Shown one piece after another: positions 17,103-23,309 of a stretch of DNA of 25,542 nt (its first letter is position 1; every line of letters starts with the position of its first letter). The translations under genes and the position numbers were made by a program. The notes under the pieces are model-generated. The model was given only the letters and a program-made list of their open reading frames with translations, ran no database searches and was not told the DNA's origin. The stretch covers positions 1-25,542 of the forward strand of contig NZ_CAMLFY010000060.1 of assembly GCF_946479415.1 (NCBI RefSeq). The letters run 5' to 3'. The DNA is from an uncultured Shinella sp. Lineage in GTDB: Bacteria > Pseudomonadota > Alphaproteobacteria > Rhizobiales > Rhizobiaceae.

Positions 17103-18377
17103 TCAGGTGATGTTTTGCTGTGACGCCTCTGGTGCCCGGCCGATCACGAAGGCCGCCACGGCGGCGGCGATCAGCAACAGCGCAGACAACAGGAAGACCA
17201 AGGCGTAGCCGAGCGCACCCGCAAGCACGCTGGCACCCAGCCCGGCAACGATCGCCAGTGCAGAATCGGCGCCTTGCAGCAAAGAGAAATCCGTGCCCGG
17301 CTGATTGGCTGAGCACCAGCTCATCATCCGCACGAACAGACCGACATAGGCGAGCGCGAACAGCGCGCTTTCCAGCATCACGAGAACGATGATCGCTTCG
17401 ACGGCGTAGTAAGGCTTGATGATGGAGACCGCCCATAGACCGGCAATGCTGACGGCATGCAGCAGCGCAAATATCCAGAGGAAGCGGGAAACGCCGAGCC
17501 GACGGATGAAGATGGGGCCGATCAGCGCGCCGCAAATGCCCGCAACCACGGTGCCGATGCCAACCACGGACGAAACCGTCGCCAACGACAGGCCGGCATC
17601 GATCATGAAGGGACCGAGCAGCGAGGCGGCAAGCCGCCCGCCAAGCTGATAGAGCACGAGAAAGCCGATACCGGTGAGAAGCTCCGGACGGCGCAAGGCC
17701 GCAAGCAGGCTTGGAGCGGCATGGCCCTCCTCCCGCGACACCACGTTTGCAAAACCGCCCGCCGAAAATGTCACCACCGCCGTCAGGATCGCGAGCGACA
17801 CCGCAAGCGCGATCATCGCGGCCGACCAGCCGAAGGCAACGTAGAACGGGAGCCACGCGCTCGCGCCGAGCACATAGCCGACATAGACCCCGGCGACCTG
17901 CGTGCTGCCGGCGATACCGCGTCTTTCACCGGGCACGGCCTCGATGGCAAGCGCGTCCGTGGAAATATCCTGCGAAGCGACGATCACCATGACGAACAGC
18001 AACGCTGCCGCCATCCAGCCGGCGTGAAGCGTCTCCGGTATCAGAAGGGCAGCACCCAGGAAGGTGAGGATAAGGGCGACCTGGCAGATGTAAATGACCG
18101 TCAGGCGTCGCGTTGCCCGGCCGCCGGACCAGCGATCGAGCGCCGGTGCCCAGAGCGGCTTCAGCACGAGGGGCGAAAACAACAGATAGGTGAGGCCGAT
18201 CTGCGCAAGGGGCACGCCCTTTTCACGCAGGATCGACGGCAACACGAATTGTGCAAGGCTCGCGGTAAAGCCCTGCGCGGCATAGAGAATGCCGAAGACC
18301 GTGATCACAGTAAGCGACGTGATGCCCCGCGCGATTGCGGTCTTCTCACGATCGACAGCCAAATCATGCGCTGCCAT
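17103..18377 (-). CDS. MFS permease of the RhtX/FptX/YbtX siderophore-uptake type
   Basis: This 424-residue inner-membrane permease has about 12 hydrophobic segments. The N-terminal region FGILYAAQGFTASLAQFVLPSIL and the loop APALDRWSGGRATRR, read together, resemble RhtX (rhizobactin 1021), FptX (pyochelin) and YbtX, which share an AmpG-like layout. The segment ASQDISTDALAIEAV is typical of this group. It would move the siderophore or its iron complex across the cytoplasmic membrane. The gene lies 71 bp after the PanD-like gene and 34 bp before the receptor gene. Its ribosome binding site is weak (AAGAAAGATAG). It may work with, or as an alternative to, the ABC transporter of the same unit. 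Confidence 0.85.
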   Translation of the reverse strand: MAAHDLAVDREKTAIARGITSLTVITVFGILYAAQGFTASLAQFVLPSILREKGVPLAQIGLTYLLFSPLVLKPLWAPALDRWSGGRATRRLTVIYICQVALILTFLGAALLIPETLHAGWMAAALLFVMVIVASQDISTDALAIEAVPGERRGIAGSTQVAGVYVGYVLGASAWLPFYVAFGWSAAMIALAVSLAILTAVVTFSAGGFANVVSREEGHAAPSLLAALRRPELLTGIGFLVLYQLGGRLAASLLGPFMIDAGLSLATVSSVVGIGTVVAGICGALIGPIFIRRLGVSRFLWIFALLHAVSIAGLWAVSIIKPYYAVEAIIVLVMLESALFALAYVGLFVRMMSWCSANQPGTDFSLLQGADSALAIVAGLGASVLAGALGYALVFLLSALLLIAAAVAAFVIGRAPEASQQNIT

Positions 18378-18411
18378 GGATTGACACTATCTTTCTTGCC
18401 CTGGGCGGAAG

Positions 18412-18442
18412 GCTGCGCCTGCGGAAATCCCGCAAGCGCAGC
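18412..18442. other. Intercistronic hairpin between the PanD-like and MFS genes
   Basis: GCTGCGC / GCGCAGC (7 bp) encloses GCGG / CCGC (4 bp) around an AAATC loop, with a 2x2 internal loop between the stems. It begins 7 bp past the PanD-like stop on the minus strand. No T-tract follows, so full termination is unlikely and readthrough into the transport genes is expected. Confidence 0.5.
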
Positions 18443-18448
18443 ACCTCG

Positions 18449-18991
18449 TTAGATGACGGATTTCAGATGGCGGGAAACGACGTCGGCGACCGCATGGTCG
18501 TCAAGGCCGCGCTGGCGCAGGTCGGTCGTGAACGCACCGACATCGACCGGACCGATCCGGCGCACGTTGGGGCGTTCGGTGGGCTCGATGACCATGCGGA
18601 AATCGAAGGCCCGCTCCGGCGTCTTGTTGACCTCGTAGTGGAGAACTTCTTCAATCTCATTTCCGGGGCCGAAGGTCAGAACCTTGGGCTGGATGTCATA
18701 AAGCTGCTGTTCCTGGATATAGGTCGAGGCGCAAATGATCAGCGAGTCGCCCTTCTGGCAATTGCGCGCGGACGGACCATTGAGGATGCAGCACCGCGAA
18801 CCGGGCTCCCCGTAGATCACATAGGTATACCAGCGCGCACCGTTGCTCTTGTTGAAAAGATCGACGAACTCGAGCGGGCGGATACCGGCCGCGTCGCACT
18901 GTTCGGGGTCCAGCGTAATCGAGCCGTGATAATCAAGATCGGATCCGGTTACACGGATACCATGCATCTTTGCCCTTACAACCTGTAGCAT
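18449..18991 (-). CDS. Pyruvoyl-dependent aspartate 1-decarboxylase homologue with C-terminal extension
   Basis: This 180-residue protein is homologous to PanD, which self-cleaves at Gly-Ser to make a pyruvoyl cofactor and converts L-aspartate to beta-alanine. The cleavage site is DYHGS with Gly23-Ser24. Positions matching E. coli PanD active-site residues are present: Lys8, Arg53 and Tyr57 in GARWYTY, and Asn71 in NGPSA. Residues 1-118 cover a standard PanD. About 60 residues extend past the usual C-terminus and match nothing I recognise. The ATG at 18991 is 7 bases after GGGAG. A longer frame upstream would cross the promoter. It heads the siderophore transport unit, divergent from the assembly line, suggesting a supply role (beta-alanine or a decarboxylated analogue) rather than pantothenate synthesis. 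Confidence 0.88.
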   Translation of the reverse strand: MLQVVRAKMHGIRVTGSDLDYHGSITLDPEQCDAAGIRPLEFVDLFNKSNGARWYTYVIYGEPGSRCCILNGPSARNCQKGDSLIICASTYIQEQQLYDIQPKVLTFGPGNEIEEVLHYEVNKTPERAFDFRMVIEPTERPNVRRIGPVDVGAFTTDLRQRGLDDHAVADVVSRHLKSVI

Positions 18992-19024
18992 CAGAAAGCT
19001 CCCAGACGGCGTTGATCTGACGGC

Positions 19025-19053
19025 TGGATATGAAACATGACTACGAGAGTCAA
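19025..19053 (-). promoter_or_regulatory. Promoter for the PanD-like/transport unit
   Basis: On the minus strand TTGACT (19053-19048) is followed by a 17-base spacer and TATCCA (19030-19025). The -35 is near consensus; the -10 is weaker. The predicted transcript start near 19018 leaves a leader of about 27 bases with GGGAG before the ATG. An IRO-type box overlaps the -35 and spacer. Confidence 0.55.
19038..19052. promoter_or_regulatory. IRO-type box (candidate RirA operator), left
   Basis: TGA-CTACGAGAG-TCA is an exact TGA-N9-TCA, the iron-responsive operator pattern linked to RirA in rhizobia. It overlaps the -35 of the leftward promoter, a position suited to repression when iron is plentiful. 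Confidence 0.7.
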
Positions 19054-19103
19054 CAAAAATAATCACGCAGCAAAGGCTTTTTATTGCGGCGCAAAAGTCT
19101 GAC

Positions 19104-19120
19104 TTTAGAAACATCCTAAA
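19104..19120. promoter_or_regulatory. ICE-type palindrome (candidate Irr site)
   Basis: TTTAGAAACATCCTAAA matches the Irr-box pattern TTTAGAA-N3-TTCTAAA at 13 of 14 fixed positions, and the outer dyad CTTTAG-N7-CTAAAG is perfect. It lies between the two divergent promoters, upstream of both -35 elements, a position compatible with activation or dual control. Confidence 0.7.
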
Positions 19121-19145
19121 GTGGTATTGCGCAGCTTAATTATTG

Positions 19146-19174
19146 TTGACTCCACGAATCATGTTTTTTATAGA
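19146..19174 (+). promoter_or_regulatory. Promoter for the assembly-line genes
   Basis: TTGACT (19146-19151), a 17-base spacer and TATAGA (19169-19174) form a strong housekeeping-type promoter. The predicted transcript start near 19181 gives an unusually long leader of about 150 bases before the ATG at 19333. Confidence 0.7.
19147..19161. promoter_or_regulatory. IRO-type box (candidate RirA operator), right
   Basis: TGA-CTCCACGAA-TCA is a second exact TGA-N9-TCA. It overlaps the -35 of the rightward promoter in the same relative position as the left box does for the leftward promoter. Confidence 0.7.
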
Positions 19175-19180
19175 AAGCAC

Positions 19181-19332
19181 TCCCGAATGAGAGTCGTCGC
19201 TCTTATTCATTGAAATAACTAAACTTTTAAAGACGAAACCCCTCTGAAGAAAAAACCATCCCGAATGCGGAAAACCGCATAGCTCGCATAAATTGTATTC
19301 AAGCTTTCACGTAGACTGTGTGTGGAGCGCCC
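19181..19332 (+). promoter_or_regulatory. Long AT-rich 5' leader with two hairpins
   Basis: The leader holds GAATGAGAG / CTCTTATTC (19185-19208, 9 bp with one G-U pair, loop TCGTCG) right at the predicted transcript start, and ATGCGG-AAAA-CCGCAT (19265-19280). GGAG at 19324-19327 serves the ATG at 19333. I do not recognise a known riboswitch and see no convincing leader peptide. Confidence 0.45.
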
Positions 19333-22300
19333 ATGAACCGAGTAATCAGCCTGACTGACCCGGTAATGAAATCGTTCAATGCCGATGGGTCTGCCCTATC
19401 TCAAGCGAGCATTGAAACTCACGCAAAACGTGCATACAATCTTGTAGACACTGCGTTGGTAGGCGGACGGCTTTATGTGGTCTCGCGGGAGGCGGCAGGA
19501 AGCGCGGACATAGCAGATCGTCTACGCTCGACGCTTGGAACTGGCCTCTCCCCGCTCGATATCGTCTTGGTGAACACGATCCCGAGAACGGCGGCCGGCG
19601 ATGTCGATAGCGATGCCCTCGCCGGGATTGCGCCGGTCTGCACGGGCACCGTCGCCCTCCTTGCGGCGCAGGAAGGCGTCGGCAGTGCGCTTGGTCGCAA
19701 AACTGCGACGACCCCGTTGCATCACATCGAGGATATCGCGGCCGGAAACGCCGTGCTTGGCGAGCGCTACGAAGCCGTTACACTCGAAAGCCTTTCAGCC
19801 CGCGCGGAAGAGGTCGCCGCACGGCAGGCCGTCATTGAGGGCGACGTCGTTGTTCCCATGGACGAGGCAATCTGCATTGCGGACGTCCTGGACCGCGCGG
19901 CGCTGGCGCAAACCGGTATCCGTTTCGTCACACAGCATGGCGTAAAGCGTGTTGGCTATGGCCAGTTCCGGGACAATGTCCTTCAGCAGGCGGCGGCTTT
20001 GCATAAGGAGAATCTCGGTCTCGGACAGAGTTTGATCCTTTGCCAGCGCGACGCGGAAGAGTTCATCGTCGCCTTCTGGGCATGCCTTCACGCCGGCATC
20101 ACGGCAATTCCCTTGCGCCCGCCCCGCATCTGGTCCGAGGACGATCCGATCGCCCGGCGCTTCCGTCATATGTATACACTCCTCGATACACCGGCGGTTC
20201 TGGCGGATGAAGCCGATCGGAGCGCCATCCGTAGCATGCTCGGTGACGCCGGCTTGCCCTCGCCCCGCCTTCCGGTCCTGGCCGAAGGTAAGTTCGATGC
20301 GCAACGGCCCCATCGATGGGCGCCGACGCAGCCCGCCATGATCACCTTCACCTCCGGCAGCACCGGCTTGCCGAAAGGTGTGCCGTTGAGTGCGGCCAAC
20401 CTCGTTTCGACACCACGCAATCTACAGAAGGCGCTCGACCTTTCTGCGGAGGATACGCTGCTCAGCATCATGTCTCTCGATCATGCGGGCTCGCTCGTCG
20501 GCTTCTGCGGCGCCGCCATCTGGTCGGGTGCTGATCTCGTCGTTGCTCCGCTCGACCCGGTGCTGGCCGAACCGGCACTGCTCGTCGATTGGCTGGAACG
20601 CGAAGGCATCACCCATTCCTGGGCACCGGATTTCCTCTGGCAATTGCTTGGCCGCGCGGCCGATGAAACGCAGCGGACCGCCGATCTCGGCCGGTTGAAG
20701 GCTTTGATTTCCGGCGGTGAAAGCGTTCGCCGCGACACCTTCGTTATGCTGAAGCAGGCGCTCGCGCGTCATGGCGTGTCGAAAAAGATCCTGCGCACCG
20801 CCTGGGGCATGTCCGAAACCACATCCTTCATGACGCTCTCCCCGCCTTGGGACGATGCGGCAAGCCACGCCCTGAAGGGCGGCATTCTGGACAATGGCCG
20901 GCCGCTCGGCGGCAATGCCTTCCGGATCGTCGATGCAGCCGGAAACGTTCTTCCGGAAACCATGACCGGCCGTCTTCAGGCTCGCGGCATATCGGTTTTT
21001 TCGGGCTATTCGAAGAACCAGGAACAGTCGCACACCGATGACGGCTGGATGACGACGGGCGATCTTGCCGAGATGCATGACGGACGCACGATCATTTGCG
21101 GCCGCGAGAAGGAAATGCTGATCGTCAACGGCCAGAACATTCCGCAGGTCGAGATCGAAGGACAGATCGAACGCCTTGCCGGGGTTCTGGCCAATCATGT
21201 CGTCGCCGTCGCCACGCGCAACACATTGAGCGCACGCGAAGAGCTGGTCATCTTCGCCGTTGCGGCAGACGACACGCTTCCAGACGACGCGAGGGCAAAG
21301 CTGATCGGCCAGATTTCCGGCACGGTCGCCGGCTTCTGCGGTGCAAAGCCCGCCCATGTCTTGCTCGTCCAAAAGTCGGACATCCCCAAGACGGGCATCG
21401 GCAAGCTGCAGCGCAGCCTGCTGCGTAAAGCCTTCGAGAAGGGTGACTTCGATCGCCATATCAAGGCGAACGACATTCTGCTTCAAAACTCCCGGCTCGT
21501 CTTCAGCGATCCGCGCCAGCCGTGCTGGGTCCCGGTGCGGCCCGGGCTCGAAGGCTCCATCATCGGCAGATCCTTCCTTTTGCTCGGTGAAGGATTGGAA
21601 GAGCTCGGCAGCCGGCTGCGCGCGCTTGGCGCACGGGTCGCCGAAACGCTTGAGGCCGCGCTCGACGGTAGCGACCTGACCATCATCGACGGCCGCCCGC
21701 TGCGCATTCCGCCAGCGGATAGCCAAGGCCTTTATTCCGCCATCGCCGATCTCGCCACACTTTCCAGCGACCTCGCGCGGCTGGGGGTTTCCCGTGTGGA
21801 ACTGCTCGTGCTGACCCGGCGGGGTTTCGGCCTGCCGGGTGACACACCGACACCGCTTCCAACCGGCGACGTCCTGTTCGGCGCGATCAACGCGCTGAGC
21901 TCCGAAAACCCCGGACTTACCGCACGGCTCTTGGAGCTTGATGCCGAAAGCCGACCGGGCGTCATTATTCCCTGGCTCTGCACCGGCTTTCCCGGCAAGG
22001 CGCTGGCCGCGCGCAGCGACGTCTGGCAGGCTCTGCGCCTCGGACCTCCCGTCGACCGCGACGATGCGGACGGTTCGCAGTCCTTCAAGCCCGAGGACGT
22101 CGTCCTCGTTACCGGCGGCCTCGGCCGTATCGGGCGGCACCTCGCACGCAGGCTGGCAATCGTCGGCGGATGCCGTGTCGTCATAGCCGGTCGGCGGGCA
22201 TCTGCGGACGTGTCTCATGAACTTGCGGCCATCACTGAAAATGCCGACGGTCGCATCGTCTATATCCAGGCGGATATCCGCAATATGGCGGATGTCGAAA

Positions 22301-23286
22301 ATCTTTTCGGCAATACTCGGCGAATTTTCGGACAGCCTCCGTCGATCGTCCTGAACCTTGCTGGCGAGACGGGCCGCTCCCCCATAGCAACGGTCGATGC
22401 GGATGTCGTTGAAAACTTCCTTTCAGCCCGCATCGCCGGATCTGCAAACCTCGCGCAGTCCCTCGCCGCCCATGGCGGAGGCACGCTGGTCTCGCTTGGC
22501 TCGGCCTTCGCCTCGATCGGCACGCACGACCACATGGCCCGCCTCAGCGGCGAAGCTGCACTCGCCGGCATGGCGAGCCGACTGACGAAGACCTATGGCA
22601 ATGTCCGGCAAGTCTGCCTGCTCAGCGCGCCGTGGCTGACGGAGGACCAACCGCCGGGCTTCGCCAATTATCTGCGCCGGCAGGGACTTCACCCGCTGAC
22701 GCCCTTGCAGGGGCTCGCCGGCATCGTCGAAATTCTCGACAGCACCGATGCATCCGGCGTGGTGACGCTCGGTATCGATGCAACCGCACCCGCCTGGGCG
22801 GACTTCGCGGCCGACGCAGCCGATTGCATCGAGGAGATCACGGTGGAAACCGAGACGGACCGCGACCGGTGCCTTGATGCGCTTGCCACGCTTTTCCCCG
22901 GACGGCATTTTCCTATCGCCCTCAAGGAGCGGCCGATCAATGCGCAGGCGGACGCCGGCAATGGTCCGGTCGGTATCATTCTGGCGATCTGGCGTGATGT
23001 GCTCGGTGAGCGTCCGTTCCACCCCGAGCAGAACTTCTTCGACGCGGGCGGCACCTCGATTGCGGCGACCAAGGTTCACGCCCGCCTGGTGGAAGCCGGT
23101 TACCGCACCATCAGCCTGATCGACATCTTCGTCCACCCGACACCGAATGCGCTTGCATCCTTGCTCCACGCAGACGGCAAGGGGAACGGCCAACCACCCG
23201 GGAACCTGCTCGACGAGGCCCGGCGCCGTCAGGAACGACGACAGACGGCGCGACGCGATCGGCGCCCTGCGGCACTTCGCACCTGA
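19333..23286 (+). CDS. Assembly-line starter protein: pseudo-Asub, A domain, KR-like domain, ACP
   Basis: This 1317-residue NRPS/PKS protein lacks condensation and KS domains, so it probably loads the starter. Residues 1-180 include a degenerate adenylation C-subdomain-like piece (IPRTAAGD at 83-90, usual Lys replaced by Asp). The A domain (195-705) has TSGSTGLPKG at 340, GMSETT at 492, TTGDL at 574, and Lys691 in PKTGIGK. The core-4 region reads DHAGSLVG, closer to fatty-acyl-AMP ligases (HDMGLIG) than to amino-acid domains (FDAS). A KR-type domain (about 735-1160) keeps TGGLGRIG at 927 but lacks the usual Lys, Tyr and Asn. The ACP (1210-1285) has Ser1242 in DAGGTS. The tail is Arg-rich. ATG at 19333, 5 bases after GGAG, is preferred over GTG at 19318. 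Substrate unknown. Confidence 0.88.
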   Translation: MNRVISLTDPVMKSFNADGSALSQASIETHAKRAYNLVDTALVGGRLYVVSREAAGSADIADRLRSTLGTGLSPLDIVLVNTIPRTAAGDVDSDALAGIAPVCTGTVALLAAQEGVGSALGRKTATTPLHHIEDIAAGNAVLGERYEAVTLESLSARAEEVAARQAVIEGDVVVPMDEAICIADVLDRAALAQTGIRFVTQHGVKRVGYGQFRDNVLQQAAALHKENLGLGQSLILCQRDAEEFIVAFWACLHAGITAIPLRPPRIWSEDDPIARRFRHMYTLLDTPAVLADEADRSAIRSMLGDAGLPSPRLPVLAEGKFDAQRPHRWAPTQPAMITFTSGSTGLPKGVPLSAANLVSTPRNLQKALDLSAEDTLLSIMSLDHAGSLVGFCGAAIWSGADLVVAPLDPVLAEPALLVDWLEREGITHSWAPDFLWQLLGRAADETQRTADLGRLKALISGGESVRRDTFVMLKQALARHGVSKKILRTAWGMSETTSFMTLSPPWDDAASHALKGGILDNGRPLGGNAFRIVDAAGNVLPETMTGRLQARGISVFSGYSKNQEQSHTDDGWMTTGDLAEMHDGRTIICGREKEMLIVNGQNIPQVEIEGQIERLAGVLANHVVAVATRNTLSAREELVIFAVAADDTLPDDARAKLIGQISGTVAGFCGAKPAHVLLVQKSDIPKTGIGKLQRSLLRKAFEKGDFDRHIKANDILLQNSRLVFSDPRQPCWVPVRPGLEGSIIGRSFLLLGEGLEELGSRLRALGARVAETLEAALDGSDLTIIDGRPLRIPPADSQGLYSAIADLATLSSDLARLGVSRVELLVLTRRGFGLPGDTPTPLPTGDVLFGAINALSSENPGLTARLLELDAESRPGVIIPWLCTGFPGKALAARSDVWQALRLGPPVDRDDADGSQSFKPEDVVLVTGGLGRIGRHLARRLAIVGGCRVVIAGRRASADVSHELAAITENADGRIVYIQADIRNMADVENLFGNTRRIFGQPPSIVLNLAGETGRSPIATVDADVVENFLSARIAGSANLAQSLAAHGGGTLVSLGSAFASIGTHDHMARLSGEAALAGMASRLTKTYGNVRQVCLLSAPWLTEDQPPGFANYLRRQGLHPLTPLQGLAGIVEILDSTDASGVVTLGIDATAPAWADFAADAADCIEEITVETETDRDRCLDALATLFPGRHFPIALKERPINAQADAGNGPVGIILAIWRDVLGERPFHPEQNFFDAGGTSIAATKVHARLVEAGYRTISLIDIFVHPTPNALASLLHADGKGNGQPPGNLLDEARRRQERRQTARRDRRPAALRT

Positions 23287-23309
23287 TTTCAAATCCCACG
23301 AGGACCGAC

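Noticed and set aside
18992..19114. Upstream extension of the PanD-like reading frame by 41 codons.
   Set aside because: It would translate through the leftward promoter and IRO box. The ATG at 18991 has GGGAG upstream and aligns with the PanD N-terminus.
19181..19332. Possible riboswitch in the assembly-line leader.
   Set aside because: Two simple hairpins are visible but no known aptamer core, so it is reported only as a structured leader.
20422..22218. Long minus-strand open frame opposite the starter protein.
   Set aside because: It is a shadow of the A/KR coding strand with no recognisable domain or start signal.
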